Both the position numbers and the translations under genes were made by a program. Shown here piece by piece: positions 9,567 through 19,309 of a DNA stretch of 64,000 nt; the first letter of the stretch is position 1; each line of letters begins with the position of its first letter. The notes beneath the pieces are model-generated. The model was given only the letters and a program-made list of their open reading frames with translations, did no database searches and was not told the DNA's origin. Source of the stretch: Methylobacterium fujisawaense (GTDB lineage: Bacteria; Pseudomonadota; Alphaproteobacteria; Rhizobiales; Beijerinckiaceae). The stretch spans positions 434,001-498,000 of the forward strand of contig NZ_JACJIM010000002.1 in assembly GCF_014138435.1 (NCBI RefSeq), given 5' to 3'.

Positions 9567-9626
9567 CCTTAAATAGATGACGCCGATAAGCCGAATGGTC
9601 TCGCCGCGGAGCGACTCCGGGAGCGA

Positions 9627-10403
9627 TCAACGCTCGGACGCTGCCACCCGCGCGTCCGGCCGGGCGCCCGACGCATCGGCGAAACGCACCAGGATCGCGC
9701 GGCCATCGGACGGTGGTGCCGACAGGCTCGCACGGAATCGGGCGGTCTCGGTTGCGGCGAGGACCGCCCGTGGCGGCGCAACCGAGAAGGTGCGGATCGT
9801 CCGGCCACCGGCGTCGCGAATTTCAACGCTCAGCGGCGCGACCGCAGCGTCCTTACGGGCAACGCCGACGAGGTCGCCTTCCACCACCAATTCCGCAGGA
9901 TGGCCGTCCTCGGCAGGGTTGGTGAAGGCCACCACGTCGCGGATCTCGATGCCTCGGATGTTCACGGGCAGGCCGACGCGTGCGAACAAGGAGGCGGTCT
10001 GCGGCGCGGCTTTGACCACGCTCGTCCGGGCAAGGCAGGCGAGCGGCAGTGAAGCGAGGAGCACCAGACCGAAGGCCAGGGACGGCGACAGGCCTGGAAT
10101 CGCGCGACGGCCCTTCCCGGCGGATTTCGAACGCCGGGCCTTTCGCGGGACGGTGGGAGTTGGGACGTCGGCCGCCGTTCGAACCGAGGCCGTCGCCTCC
10201 TCCCACGCGGCGTCGGCGAGCGGATCGGCCTCGGCACGCGCGGCGAGTTCCGCCTCATGGCCGGCGAGAACATCGGCCGGCGTGATGAACCACGTCTCGC
10301 GACAGGCGGCACAGCGGACCGAACGGCCCTCCATGCCGACCTTGCTGGCATCGATGCGATATTCGCTCGCGCAGCTCGGGCAGGCGATCAGCATACGCCG
10401 CAT
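9627..10403 (-). CDS. zinc-ribbon (MJ0042-type) membrane protein
   Basis: 258 residues. The N-terminus carries two CxxC knuckles, CPSCASEYRID at about residues 8-18 and CAACRETW at about 31-38, the MJ0042 zinc ribbon. A linker rich in Ala, Glu, Arg and Lys follows, then one transmembrane segment at about 129-147 (LAFGLVLLASLPLACLA), and a C-terminal beta-rich domain probably outside the membrane. This architecture recurs upstream of and divergent to ftsE-ftsX in Methylobacterium-like genomes. Here the start codons are 155-173 bp apart. A role in envelope or division is suggested only by that context. Confidence 0.85.
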   Translation of the reverse strand: MRRMLIACPSCASEYRIDASKVGMEGRSVRCAACRETWFITPADVLAGHEAELAARAEADPLADAAWEEATASVRTAADVPTPTVPRKARRSKSAGKGRRAIPGLSPSLAFGLVLLASLPLACLARTSVVKAAPQTASLFARVGLPVNIRGIEIRDVVAFTNPAEDGHPAELVVEGDLVGVARKDAAVAPLSVEIRDAGGRTIRTFSVAPPRAVLAATETARFRASLSAPPSDGRAILVRFADASGARPDARVAASER

Positions 10404-10576
10404 ACTCGCATCGATCGGCCGCAGCCGGGGCGGAAATTAAAAGTGCTTGAGGAAGTGTCGCTGAACAGGGTTAAGCGGCGGTGAAACTCAGGAGGCCTTG
10501 AAAACGCCCGCCCGTCCGGCGATTCCCGAGGCATGGACAGACGAGACACGGCACGGCCTTGAACCTACAGGCGAGC

Positions 10577-11269
10577 ATGAAAAGCCTGCTGCCCGGCGCT
10601 GAGCGGCCGGTGGTGCAGTTCGAGAATGTCGGCATGCGCTACGGGCTCGGGCCGGAAGTGCTGTCCGACGTGAGCTTCCGCATCGCGCCGCGCTCCTTCC
10701 AGTTTCTCACCGGTCCCTCCGGAGCCGGGAAGACGACGCTGCTGCGCCTCATCCTGCTTTCGGTGCGGCCGACCCGCGGCCTCGTCTCGATCTTCGGCGA
10801 GGAGGTCAGCGGGATCTCAGCCAAGGCGTTGACCGGACTCCGGCGGCGCATGGGCGTGGTGTTCCAGGATTTCCGGCTCCTCGACCACCTCACCACCTAC
10901 GAGAACGTGGCCCTGCCCCTGCGCGTCCAGGGCCGGGCCGAGGCCAGCTACCGGGCCGAGGTGGTGGAGCTGCTGCGCTGGGTCGGCCTCGGCGAGCGCA
11001 TGCACGCCCTTCCCCCGCTGCTCTCGGGCGGCGAGAAGCAGCGCGCCGCGATCGCTCGGGCGCTGATCGCGCGGCCCGACCTGCTGCTCGCCGACGAGCC
11101 CACCGGCAACGTCGATCCGGGCCTCGGGCGACGGCTGCTTCGACTCTTCCTCGAATTGAACAAGCTCGGGACCTCGGTCATCATCGCCACCCACGATTTC
11201 GGCATCATGGACGCCGTCGACGCCCGCCGGATGGTCCTGGGCGAAGGCCGGCTGCGGATCGAGGAATGA
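10577..11269 (+). CDS. ftsE: cell division ATP-binding protein FtsE
   Basis: ABC-type ATPase of the FtsEX complex, which links ATP hydrolysis to activation of cell-wall hydrolases at the septum. It shows Walker [10 protein letters not shown], the Q-loop VVFQDFRLL, the signature [15 protein letters not shown], Walker [13 protein letters not shown] and the switch His in [12 protein letters not shown] use the ATG at 10577 (230 residues); the frame also has a TTG at 10559. The stop codon overlaps the ftsX start by 4 nt (ATGA), indicating translational coupling. The divergent zinc-ribbon gene completes the usual local arrangement. Confidence 0.93.
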   Translation: MKSLLPGAERPVVQFENVGMRYGLGPEVLSDVSFRIAPRSFQFLTGPSGAGKTTLLRLILLSVRPTRGLVSIFGEEVSGISAKALTGLRRRMGVVFQDFRLLDHLTTYENVALPLRVQGRAEASYRAEVVELLRWVGLGERMHALPPLLSGGEKQRAAIARALIARPDLLLADEPTGNVDPGLGRRLLRLFLELNKLGTSVIIATHDFGIMDAVDARRMVLGEGRLRIEE

Positions 11270-12234
11270 GCACGCAGGCGATCCCGCGGACGAAGCCCGG
11301 CGGATCGGCCGTGCCGCCCGACCCGTCGATGCCGGCCAACCTGCGTCGCAACGCGCCGCTGGTCCCCACTGACACGGCGGCCGGCCGCTCGTTGGCGGCG
11401 GTCATCGCGATCCTGACCTTCCTGGCGGGGCTCTGCGCTGGGGCCGCCGAGATGGTCGCGACGAATGCCGCCCAATGGCAGGGCGATGTGGCCCGGGAGG
11501 TCACCATCCAGGTCCGGCCGGGTCCCGGCCGCGACGTCGATGCCGACGTGTCCCGCGCCGACGGCATCGCCAAGGCCGAACCGGGGATCGCGGAGACGCG
11601 GGTCTTCAGCAAGGCCGAGGCCGAGCGCCTCCTCGAGCCGTGGCTCGGGACCGGGCTCGACCTCTCGGACCTCCCGGTCCCGCGGCTCATCGCCCTCAAG
11701 CTCGCGAGCGGCCAGGTTGCGGATCTGAAGCGCCTGCGAACTCGGCTCGTCGAGGCTCTGCCGGGTGTGGCCAGCCTGGATGACCACGCCCTCTGGCTGC
11801 AGCGGCTCTCGACCGCCGCCAACGCCTTCGTGGGGATCGGGATCGGACTCGTGCTGCTCGTTCTGATCGCCACCGGGCTCGCCGTGACCTTCGCGACCCG
11901 CGGCGCCATGGCGAGCAACCGCGAGGTCGTGGAGGTTCTCCACTTCGTCGGTGCCGACGACGACTACATCGCCCGGGCATTTCAGCGGCGCTTCTTCGGC
12001 CTGGGCCTGCGGGGTGGCGCGATCGGGGCCGGACTGGCTCTCGTCGCCTTCGTCATCGCCGGCCTCCTGGCCAGGGCCGCCCGGTCTGGACCGGCCGGCC
12101 AGGAGGTCGAGGCTCTGTTCGGCGCATTCCATATCGGCGTGCGCGGCTATGCCAGCGTGCTCCTGATCGGCGTGATCGCGTCTCTGGTCACCGGCATCGT
12201 CTCGCGCGTGACCGTCCGGCGGTTCTTGGCGTGA
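11266..12234 (+). CDS. ftsX: cell division protein FtsX (permease-like)
   Basis: 322 residues. A cytoplasmic N-terminus leads into TM1 at about residues 43-63. An extracytoplasmic loop of about 110 residues follows (the PLD-like domain that contacts hydrolase regulators, here with [12 protein letters not shown] and [12 protein letters not shown]). Three more TM helices come near 187-208, 243-268 and 290-315, the FtsX topology. The start overlaps ftsE by 4 nt. FtsX is the membrane half of the complex and does not transport a solute. The sequence is divergent from the E. coli protein, as is usual for alphaproteobacteria. Confidence 0.92.
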   Translation: MSTQAIPRTKPGGSAVPPDPSMPANLRRNAPLVPTDTAAGRSLAAVIAILTFLAGLCAGAAEMVATNAAQWQGDVAREVTIQVRPGPGRDVDADVSRADGIAKAEPGIAETRVFSKAEAERLLEPWLGTGLDLSDLPVPRLIALKLASGQVADLKRLRTRLVEALPGVASLDDHALWLQRLSTAANAFVGIGIGLVLLVLIATGLAVTFATRGAMASNREVVEVLHFVGADDDYIARAFQRRFFGLGLRGGAIGAGLALVAFVIAGLLARAARSGPAGQEVEALFGAFHIGVRGYASVLLIGVIASLVTGIVSRVTVRRFLA

Positions 12235-12374
12235 GGGCGTGCGACGTCGCGTTCAGGTGGAAATAGGGAGTCTCGATAGCACGTTTACCATCTGGAAACT
12301 TTATCATCGCGGTGTTGATACGGCTGAGGGCGCCGGCCTCCGGGTTGCCGCAATCGGCTCCGATCTTCCGGAGG

Positions 12375-13163
12375 ATGATCACGCGTATGCTGCGCGCATC
12401 GGATCCGCTCATGACCGACCCCGTCGGCTGGGCTTGGCACGTGTGGGATCACCCGCCCCGCGCCGTCGTGCGCCCGCGCCGCCGGCGGCGGATCGCGCTG
12501 TGGACCTGCAGCCTCGGCGCGGGTTTGGGCGCGCTGGCATTGTTTGCCGGATTCCTGATCTTCGTCGGCGCGCTGGCGCGACACGAGCGTGCGCCGTCTG
12601 ATCGGGCCGACGGAATCGTGGCGCTGACCGGCGGTGCGCAGCGGATCGGCGATGCGATCGACCTGCTGGCCGGAGGCTACGGCCGGCGGCTTCTCATCAC
12701 CGGCGTCAACGAGCGGACCAGCCGCGACGAGATCGCCCGCCTGAACCCGACCCAGCGCGCGCTCATCGCCTGCTGTGTCGATCTCGACTACCGGGCGCGC
12801 AACACGATCGGGAACGCGATCGAAACCCGGCGCTGGATGCGGGCGCACCGCTTCAGCACCGTCGCGGTCGTCACCTCGAATTATCACATGCCGCGGACGC
12901 TGATCGAACTCGATCATGCTCTGCAGGACAGCGACCGCGTCCTGCCGCATCCCGTCGTGACGGAGGCATTCGACGCCGACCGCTGGTGGCACGACCCGCC
13001 TGCCGCGCGCCTTCTGGCCTCCGAATATATGAAATTCCTGGTCAGCTGGGTCCGTACGCGCTTCGAGGCGGACCCCGAGCGCTCGCGCGCCGCGATCCTT
13101 ATCGGGCGGGGCAAGCCGGTGAAGATGGTGGCCGAGCCGCTGATGATGCGCGGCGTGGACTGA
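12375..13163 (+). CDS. YdcF/DUF218-family membrane-anchored protein
   Basis: About 262 residues. One membrane segment lies at about residues 42-65 (LWTCSLGAGLGALALFAGFLIF). The DUF218 domain follows: DGIVALTGGAQRIGDAIDLLAGGYGRRLLITGVNE, later CVDLDYRARNTIGNA and VAVVTSNYHMPRTLIELDHAL. Family members are linked to envelope polysaccharide or peptidoglycan metabolism (SanA/ElyC), with the domain in the periplasm. The frame opens upstream at a GTG (12312). ATGs at 12375 and 12387 both follow a GGAGG at 12370; the second has a more workable spacing. It follows ftsX on the same strand after 140 bp and may belong to that transcription unit. Confidence 0.85.
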   Translation: MITRMLRASDPLMTDPVGWAWHVWDHPPRAVVRPRRRRRIALWTCSLGAGLGALALFAGFLIFVGALARHERAPSDRADGIVALTGGAQRIGDAIDLLAGGYGRRLLITGVNERTSRDEIARLNPTQRALIACCVDLDYRARNTIGNAIETRRWMRAHRFSTVAVVTSNYHMPRTLIELDHALQDSDRVLPHPVVTEAFDADRWWHDPPAARLLASEYMKFLVSWVRTRFEADPERSRAAILIGRGKPVKMVAEPLMMRGVD

Positions 13164-13266
13164 CCTCGCCCCCGGGTGCGCCGTCCCGTCGGAGCCGACA
13201 GTTCGGCCCCAGGCCATCGTGGATCACCGCGCGTGACCGTCCGAATCAGGGGCGCTCGGCAGCGGT

Positions 13267-13596
13267 CTACGGACCCTTGCAGCGTGCCTTGATGGCCGCC
13301 GAGAATTCCCGGTCCGATCCCTGAACCTGGGCGAGGCGCTCGCTGCGCTCGGTGCCCGACAGGCAGCGCCCGTACACGCTCGCCACGCGGCGCATCGTCT
13401 CCACGTGACGGCGCCAGATGCGGCAGTTCTTGGCGTCGTCACCGTCCGCCTGCTCGAGCTGGTCGAGGGCTTGGCGCTGCATCGATTGCGCCACGAGGAC
13501 ATCGCGGGCGCAGGTCGTCTCCCCCTGCGCCGCGGCGGCGGTCGAGGCGATGGCCGCGAAGGCCAGAGCGGCGGTGGTCCGAAAGATCGGCATCAT
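13267..13596 (-). CDS. small secreted Cys-containing hypothetical protein
   Basis: 109 residues (or 108 from the second Met). A signal peptide ends near STAAAAQG, so the mature protein of about 85 residues is periplasmic. It is helical and charged with four Cys (CARD, NCRIW, GRCLSG, ARCKGP), which could form two disulfides. No known domain recognised. Its start codon overlaps the ptsN stop by one base (TGATG), so it is translationally coupled to ptsN. That coupling suggests co-expression but not a shared function. Confidence 0.72.
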   Translation of the reverse strand: MMPIFRTTAALAFAAIASTAAAAQGETTCARDVLVAQSMQRQALDQLEQADGDDAKNCRIWRRHVETMRRVASVYGRCLSGTERSERLAQVQGSDREFSAAIKARCKGP

Positions 13597-14063
13597 CAGG
13601 CCGCCTGCGGTGCCGTCGAGCGCGTCAGAAGGGCGTAGAGGGCACCGGCATCCCGAGCGGCGCGGATATGCGTGAGCATGCCCGGCTCGCGGAGAATGCG
13701 GGCAACCTGCGCGAGCGCCTTCAGGTGATCGGCCCCCGCCCCTTCGGGCGCGAGGAGCAGGAAGGCGATATCCACCGGCTGGCCGTCGAGGGCGTCGAAA
13801 TCCACCGGGCGGTCGAATCGGGCGAACAGCCCGAAGAGCCGATCGAGTCCGGGCAGCTTGCCGTGGGGAATCGCCACCCCATCACCGATGCCGGTCGATC
13901 CGAGCCGCTCGCGCTGGAGAAGGGTGTCGAAGACGGGCCGCTCGCCGAGCGCCGGCAGGCGCCGCGCCGCCTGCGCGGCGAGATCCTGCAGCACCTGCTT
14001 CTTGGCGCGGGCGCGCAGGGCCGGCACGACCGACTCGGGGTCGAGAAATTCCAGAACTGGCAT
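13596..14063 (-). CDS. ptsN: nitrogen-regulatory phosphotransferase EIIA-Ntr
   Basis: 155 residues, the standard length of PtsN. The phosphorylated His sits in GVAIPHGKLPGL at about residue 67. The C-terminal half has the PTS EIIA type 2 fold (DIAFLLLAPEGAGADHLKALAQVARIL). PtsN receives phosphate from NPr in a regulatory phosphorelay that controls potassium uptake, nitrogen metabolism and envelope stress. It follows hpf on the same strand, as in many proteobacteria. rpoN, often found upstream of hpf, is not in this window: opgG occupies that side. Confidence 0.93.
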   Translation of the reverse strand: MPVLEFLDPESVVPALRARAKKQVLQDLAAQAARRLPALGERPVFDTLLQRERLGSTGIGDGVAIPHGKLPGLDRLFGLFARFDRPVDFDALDGQPVDIAFLLLAPEGAGADHLKALAQVARILREPGMLTHIRAARDAGALYALLTRSTAPQAA

Positions 14064-14206
14064 CGAACGACCGTTGCCCCGTCACCCGTTCGCGAGGAAG
14101 CGGGCCTCGTCGCAGGGGCGTCGTCGACCGTTCCGGCCGCGCCCCTGCTGGATCAATAGGTGGGGAAACCAGCCGGTTCCGGCTCCGCTTCTCCCGACCT
14201 ATCGCG

Positions 14207-14803
14207 TCACTCGGCGGCGCTCGGTGGGTCCACCCAGCCGATCGCTCCGTCGCTGCGCCGATATACGACGTTGACGCGTCCGGTGCCAGCGTGGACGAAC
14301 ACGACCACCGGGGATCCCGTCATGTCCAGGGCCGTCACGGCCTCGCCGATGGTGCGGCGCTGGAGGGTCTTGGTGCTTTCGGCGACGATCGGCGGATGGG
14401 CGTCACCCTCGACGGCGTCCTCGTCGTCCTCCTCCGGCGGGGCAGCGAACACCGCATAGGCGGCCTCGATCGCCGCGTCGTCCCCCGGTCCGGTGGCGTG
14501 CTGCTTGAGCTTGTGCTTGTAGCGGCGCAGCCGCGTCTCCAGGCGCTCGGCGGTCTGCTCGAAACTCGCCCGGGCATCGTGGGCGAAGCCGTTGGCCTCG
14601 ATCGTGAGGCCGGACACGAGGTGCAGCACGCAATCCGTCCGGAAGGCGGTGCCGTCACGCCGGAGCGTGACATGGCCGTTGCAGGAATCGTGCATGTGCG
14701 AGTCGAGATATTTGGCCTGGATCGCGGACATCCGCTCCTCGACGCGGCCGCGCAGGCTCTCTCCGAGATCCACGCCGTGGCCAGTGACTCGCAACGATCC
14801 CAT
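14207..14803 (-). CDS. hpf: ribosome hibernation promoting factor, long form
   Basis: 198 residues. The N-terminal S30AE/RaiA domain (residues 1-100) has the conserved LRVTGHGVDLGESLRGRVEERM start and basic RLETRLRRYKHKLKQH helix. An acidic linker (PPEEDDEDAVEGD) separates it from a C-terminal domain of about 60 residues, KTLQRRTIGEAVTALDM with SPVVVFVHAGTGRVNVVYRR, the dimerisation domain of long HPF. Long HPF alone makes 100S ribosome dimers in stationary phase. An Rmf-like protein is encoded 47 kb away at 61676, an interesting pairing because Rmf usually works with short HPF. Confidence 0.94.
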   Translation of the reverse strand: MGSLRVTGHGVDLGESLRGRVEERMSAIQAKYLDSHMHDSCNGHVTLRRDGTAFRTDCVLHLVSGLTIEANGFAHDARASFEQTAERLETRLRRYKHKLKQHATGPGDDAAIEAAYAVFAAPPEEDDEDAVEGDAHPPIVAESTKTLQRRTIGEAVTALDMTGSPVVVFVHAGTGRVNVVYRRSDGAIGWVDPPSAAE

Positions 14804-14958
14804 GCTGCCTCCCCCGTTTCGATGCAGACGGCCGACTTAGAGAGCCGGCTCGGGTTAAGTCAACGGAGCCACTTGCGGTTCAGGCGGTTGCTTAACCCTG
14901 GGTTCAGCCGGCCTGTCCGTATACAGGGAGGCTCCCGAGACGTGAGACGACTGCCTGC

Positions 14959-16527
14959 ATGACGATCGACGCCGTGCCTTCCGCCGCACCGACACGCCGC
15001 GCCCTGCTGGTCGGCACGCTGGGTGCTGCCGCGGGACTGCTTCCGGCAGTGGCCCGTTCGGCCGAGCCGGACAAAGCGCCCGCGCTGCCTGGCAAGGGCG
15101 AGGCCTTCGAGGCGAACACCCTGACCGACTTGGCCCGCGCCCGTGCCGCAGCACCCTATGCGGGGCCGAAGACCGGCGACGTCCCGGCGGTGCTGAAGGC
15201 TCTGTCCCGGGAGGCGTACGACGCGATCCACCCGGCGGAGGGCCGCGCGCTCTGGGCCGACCGAAACGTGGGCTACGTTCTGGAGCCGCTCCTGCGCGGA
15301 TCGATCTTCGAGACGCCGGTGTCGCTGTTCGTCATCGAGAACGGGCTGGTTCAGCCCGTCGCGTACGACAAGACGGCGTTCGTCGCCCCCGGCCTCGATC
15401 TGCCGGATCTCGAACCCGACGCCGCCTTCTCGGGCTTCCGCCTCCGGGCCCGGTTCGAGGGTGCGGAGGACGTATCGAGCTTCGCGCTGTTCCAGGGCGC
15501 CTCGTTTTTCCGGCTCGTCGCGGAGGGCCAGGATTTCGGCATCAACGCCCGCGCGCTGGCCCTGCGGCCGGCCGATTCCCGCGGGGAGGAGTTCCCGCTC
15601 TTTCGGGCCCTGTTCGTGGAGACGCCCGCGCCCGGCCAGCCGGTCGTCGTTCATGCCCTCGCCGATTCCGAGTCGGCGACGGCGGCGTTCAAAATCACGC
15701 TCACGCCCGGCCGTGACGTCTCCACGGCGGCGATCGAGGGAACGGTCTTCGCCCGCGCCGACCTCGACCATATCGGGCTCGGCGGCATGCAGGGGAGCTA
15801 CCTGTTCGGACCCCTCGACCGGAACCGCGTCGACGATCTGCGCGCCGCGGCCTTCTCGGTAGAGGGCTTGGCGATCCACAACGGCTACGGCGAGCCGATC
15901 TGGCGGCCCGTTCACAATCCGGAGGCCCTCCAGGTCTCGGCCTTCGTGGATCGCGGTCCGAAAGGGTTCGGCCTCATGCAGCGCGCCCGCGCGTACGATG
16001 ACTTCGAGGATGACCGGCGTCATTGGGAACAGCGCCCATCCCTGTGGCTGGAGCCGCTGGATGACTGGAACGAGGGTGCCGTCACCCTGCTTGAGATCCC
16101 GAGCGATTCCGAGCTGAACGAGAACGTCTTCGCCTATTGGCGACCCAAGGCGAAGCTGGCGAAGGGCGTGGAGATGCGCTTCCAGTGCCGTCAGCATTGG
16201 TCCAAGGGCTGGCCGGATCCACTGCCTCCGGAGATCGCACGGGTGCGCGACAGCCGCTGCGGCCATGGCAGCACCGGCAGCCGCCGCCTCTTCGCCGTCG
16301 ACTTCGAGGGCGACACGCTGTTTCAGCCCGGCGATATCGACGTCGATCTCAGCGCGTCGGCCGGGACGATCACACGCCAGGACCGGTTTCGGTATCCCGA
16401 GCGCAAGACGTTGCGGATCCTGTTCGAACTCGATCCCGGCAGCGCCCGCGCGAGCGAGCTGCGCCTCGCCCTCCGGCGCGGCCAAGCCCGGGTCAGCGAG
16501 TCGTGGTTGTTCCGCTGGACACCGTGA
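14959..16527 (+). CDS. opgG: periplasmic glucan biosynthesis protein, MdoG/OpgG/OpgD family, Tat signal
   Basis: 522 residues. The N-terminus has a twin-arginine type signal, TRRALLVGTLGAAAGLLPAVARSAEP, which favours Tat export and resembles E. coli OpgD more than OpgG. The mature protein shows family hallmarks: FEANTLTDLARARAAAPY, FALFQGASFFRLVAEGQDFGINARALAL, NPEALQVSAFVDRGPKGFGLMQRAR, YWRPKAKL. The protein acts in the periplasm on the glucan backbone made by OpgH to give osmoregulated periplasmic glucans. It is divergent from hpf and followed by opgH with a 57-bp gap, a standard opgGH operon. Confidence 0.93.
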   Translation: MTIDAVPSAAPTRRALLVGTLGAAAGLLPAVARSAEPDKAPALPGKGEAFEANTLTDLARARAAAPYAGPKTGDVPAVLKALSREAYDAIHPAEGRALWADRNVGYVLEPLLRGSIFETPVSLFVIENGLVQPVAYDKTAFVAPGLDLPDLEPDAAFSGFRLRARFEGAEDVSSFALFQGASFFRLVAEGQDFGINARALALRPADSRGEEFPLFRALFVETPAPGQPVVVHALADSESATAAFKITLTPGRDVSTAAIEGTVFARADLDHIGLGGMQGSYLFGPLDRNRVDDLRAAAFSVEGLAIHNGYGEPIWRPVHNPEALQVSAFVDRGPKGFGLMQRARAYDDFEDDRRHWEQRPSLWLEPLDDWNEGAVTLLEIPSDSELNENVFAYWRPKAKLAKGVEMRFQCRQHWSKGWPDPLPPEIARVRDSRCGHGSTGSRRLFAVDFEGDTLFQPGDIDVDLSASAGTITRQDRFRYPERKTLRILFELDPGSARASELRLALRRGQARVSESWLFRWTP

Positions 16528-16583
16528 TCCCCGATCCGCCTCAACATCAAGGACCGGCCTGCACCGTGCAATTGGACGAGACG

Positions 16584-18743
16584 ATGACCGTGCCGCCCGC
16601 GATCGACGCCGCGCGCGTGGCCGAGGCGAGCCCCGATGACGGAGGCGGCATGCCGCGCGAAGCGCCGCTGGCCATGCCCGTCCAAGATCTGTCGCATTGG
16701 GATATGGGCCAGGGCCATCGGCCCGCACGACCCGGCCGTGATCCCTGGCCGGCGCGGATTCTGGTTTTCGGCGGCGCGCTGGCGCTCACCGCCTTCGGCG
16801 GCTGGCAGATGGTCGAGACCGTGTCGGTCTCGGGCAATCCGACCGCGCTCCAGCTCGTGCTGGTCGTCCTGTTCTGCCTGACGTTCTCGTGGATCGCGCT
16901 CGCCTTCACCAGCGCCGTGCTCGGCTTCGGGATGCTGCTGCGGCGGCCGCGTCCGATGTCGGCTCCGACGGCCCTGACCACGCGGACCGCGGTCCTGATG
17001 CCCGTCTACAACGAGGCGACAGCCCGCACCTTCGCGGGTGTCGAGGCCATGCGCGAGGCGGTCGAGGCCACCGGACTGGGAGACCATTTCGACTGGTACG
17101 TCCTGTCGGATTCGACCCAGCCCGATGCCTGGATCGCCGAGGAGCGCGCCTTCCTCGAATTGCGCGGCCGCCTGGGTCCCGATGCCCGGCTCTACTACCG
17201 CCACCGGGCGAAGAATCACCATCGCAAGGCCGGCAATATCGGCGACTTCGTCACGCGGTGGGGTGGCCACTACGAGCACATGCTCGTGCTGGATGCCGAC
17301 AGCCTGATGAGCGGATCGGCGATCGTGGCGCTGGCCTACGCCATGGAGGCGGATCCGGATGCCGGTATCATCCAGACCCTGCCGCTGATCATCAACCGCA
17401 ACACCCTGTTCGCCCGGCTTCAGCAATTCGCGGCCCGGATCTACGGCCCCGTGATCGCGGCCGGGCTTTCCGCGTGGTCGGGGCGGGACGGCAACTACTG
17501 GGGGCATAACGCGATCATCCGCACCCGCGCCTTCGCGGAATCCTGTGGCCTGCCGGATCTGCCCGGTAAGCCCCCCTTCGGCGGCCATATCCTGTCGCAC
17601 GACTTCGTGGAGGCGGCTCTGATCCGCCGATCGGGCTGGGCGGTGTACATGCTCCACCGCCTGCCGGGCTCGTACGAGGAGAGCCCGCCGTCGCTGATCG
17701 ACGTCGCGGTGCGCGACCGGCGCTGGGCGCAGGGCAACCTCCAGCATGCGCGAGTGATCGGCGCCGCGGGGCTGCATCCCGCGACCCGCCAGCACTTCGC
17801 TACCGGCATTGCCGGCTATCTCGCCTCGCCACTCTGGCTGATGCAGCTGGTGGTCGGCATCCTGCTTGTGCTGCAGACCGCCACGGAACGGCCGGACTAT
17901 TTCGGGGGGGCGGGCTTCTCGCCGGTTTTCCCGCGATTCGATCCGGTCCGCGCGCTCCAGCTGTTCGGCCTGACCATGGCGGTTCTGCTTGCGCCCAAGG
18001 TTCTGGGCCTGATCCTGGCCCTCTTGGATGCTCCGGTGCGGCGCGCCTGCGGGGGCGCCGGGCGGCTCATCCTGTCGAGCCTGGTCGAGATCCTGCTCTC
18101 CGCGCTGGTGGCGCCGGTGGCGATGGTCATCCAGTCCGGCTCGGTGATCGGTATTCTGCTGGGACGGGACACGGGCTGGAATCCGCAGCGCCGCGACGAC
18201 GGCTCGATCCCGCTGCGGGACATCGTCCGCCGTCACCGCTGGCACACGGTTCTGGGGCTCGTGGCGGGAATCGCGGCCTTCGCGATCGCGACGTCGCTGT
18301 TCCTCTGGATGAGCCCGACGATCCTGGGTCTGGTGCTCGCGATCCCGATTTCCTGGGCGAGCGGACAATTGACCCTGGGCCTGGCGCTCAAGCGCCGGAT
18401 GCTACTCGCCACGCCCGAAGAGGCATCGCCGCCGGAGATCGCGCTGCGGGCAGCGGCGCTTGCGACCCGCAATGCCGCTCGCGGCTACGACGACACCGAT
18501 TCCCTCGTGGCGATCCACGCCGATCCCGCCCTTGCGCACGCCCACAGCCGGATGCTTCCGAAGGGACAGCGGCGGCCCCGGGGCGCGATCGACGCCGACC
18601 AGACCCTGGCGGCCGCCAAGATCTGCGAGGCCGAGACGGTGGCGGAGGCGCAGCTGTGGCTCTCCCAGAAGGAGCGGATGGCCCTGCTTCACGACCGGGC
18701 CCTCGTGGACCGCCTCGTGCGTCTCGAGACCAGCCACGCCTGA
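16584..18743 (+). CDS. opgH: glucans biosynthesis glucosyltransferase MdoH/OpgH
   Basis: Processive inner-membrane GT2 that makes the beta-glucan backbone from UDP-glucose. With the ATG at 16584 it has 719 residues; a GTG at 16566 with AAGGA upstream is an alternative, while the much longer open frame back to 16137 is not credible because it overlaps opgG. Two N-terminal TM helices (about 60-80 and 90-115) precede the catalytic domain with VLMPVYNEATARTFAG, the DAD motif in LVLDADSLMSG at about residue 237 and the acceptor motif DRRWAQGNLQH at about residue 379. Four or more C-terminal TM helices and a soluble tail complete it. Operon partner of opgG. Confidence 0.94.
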   Translation: MTVPPAIDAARVAEASPDDGGGMPREAPLAMPVQDLSHWDMGQGHRPARPGRDPWPARILVFGGALALTAFGGWQMVETVSVSGNPTALQLVLVVLFCLTFSWIALAFTSAVLGFGMLLRRPRPMSAPTALTTRTAVLMPVYNEATARTFAGVEAMREAVEATGLGDHFDWYVLSDSTQPDAWIAEERAFLELRGRLGPDARLYYRHRAKNHHRKAGNIGDFVTRWGGHYEHMLVLDADSLMSGSAIVALAYAMEADPDAGIIQTLPLIINRNTLFARLQQFAARIYGPVIAAGLSAWSGRDGNYWGHNAIIRTRAFAESCGLPDLPGKPPFGGHILSHDFVEAALIRRSGWAVYMLHRLPGSYEESPPSLIDVAVRDRRWAQGNLQHARVIGAAGLHPATRQHFATGIAGYLASPLWLMQLVVGILLVLQTATERPDYFGGAGFSPVFPRFDPVRALQLFGLTMAVLLAPKVLGLILALLDAPVRRACGGAGRLILSSLVEILLSALVAPVAMVIQSGSVIGILLGRDTGWNPQRRDDGSIPLRDIVRRHRWHTVLGLVAGIAAFAIATSLFLWMSPTILGLVLAIPISWASGQLTLGLALKRRMLLATPEEASPPEIALRAAALATRNAARGYDDTDSLVAIHADPALAHAHSRMLPKGQRRPRGAIDADQTLAAAKICEAETVAEAQLWLSQKERMALLHDRALVDRLVRLETSHA

Positions 18744-18901
18744 TCGCGGTTCGCGCCGGGATCTCGGGCGGGGCGTTCGGCGATCACGTCCTCGCGCTGT
18801 GCGCAGCCGTCGCGGCACCGGCTCAAGGGCGCGGCCGGGTGTCGAGAGAAGGGGTTAACCATTCGGATCCTAGACTCGGCCATCGTCACTCGGATCCGGT
18901 C

Positions 18902-19069
18902 ATGACCCTGCTGTTCGTGTTCCTGCTCCTGCCGCTCGCGCTTGCCATCGTTCTGGCCCGCGGCGAGCCGGTCCGCACCATCAGCTGCCTCGGCGCGATG
19001 GGGGTGGGCTGCGTGATCGCCTGCTTGAGCGTGGCCAGCCTCCTCCGCCACCGGGCGCGGCCGACCTGA
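18902..19069 (+). CDS. small membrane protein, function unknown
   Basis: 55 residues, nearly all hydrophobic: a first helix MTLLFVFLLLPLALAIVLA and a second VGCVIACLSVASLLRH joined by a short polar turn, so a two-pass inner-membrane protein ending in basic residues. The frame is open upstream to 18656, inside opgH. The ATG at 18902 is chosen because the hydrophobic protein begins exactly there. It lies 158 bp after opgH on the same strand and could be co-transcribed with the opg genes. No family recognised. Confidence 0.6.
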   Translation: MTLLFVFLLLPLALAIVLARGEPVRTISCLGAMGVGCVIACLSVASLLRHRARPT

Positions 19070-19108
19070 GAGGAATCGCCGTCCGGCCCGAAGCCGGGAA
19101 TCGCTTCC

Positions 19109-19309
19109 CTAGAGGAAGCCCACCGGTCGCGGACCGCCGGTCAAACTCCGCCCGGCCCGCGCAACCAGCTGGGAAAAGGCGAGCGCCGCCGCCGTCGCCT
19201 GCGCGCGGGACGGGAAGCTACGCCGCGATTCGAGCACCGGCTCGTCGGTCTCGTTGACGAGAACCCACGACCAAAGCGACCGGCTGTGCTCACGGATCTC
19301 GAATTGCAC
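19109..19309 (-). CDS. small conserved hypothetical protein
   Basis: 66 residues beginning MQFEIREHSRSLWSWVLVN, a beta-strand-rich start followed by ESRRSFPSRAQATAAALAFSQLVARAG, a helix. The strand-strand-helix pattern with a W-rich first strand resembles the short DUF1508/YegP-like domain, but it is too short for certainty. It is soluble, with no signal. It converges with the small membrane protein gene and sits divergent from tex with a 285-bp gap in which I see no further gene. Confidence 0.6.
   Translation of the reverse strand: MQFEIREHSRSLWSWVLVNETDEPVLESRRSFPSRAQATAAALAFSQLVARAGRSLTGGPRPVGFL

Noticed and set aside
16137..16583. N-terminal extension of opgH in the same frame reaching back into opgG
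   Set aside because: It overlaps opgG by almost 400 bp, reads as low-complexity Arg/Gly/Pro sequence, and the family N-terminus begins after 16566-16584.
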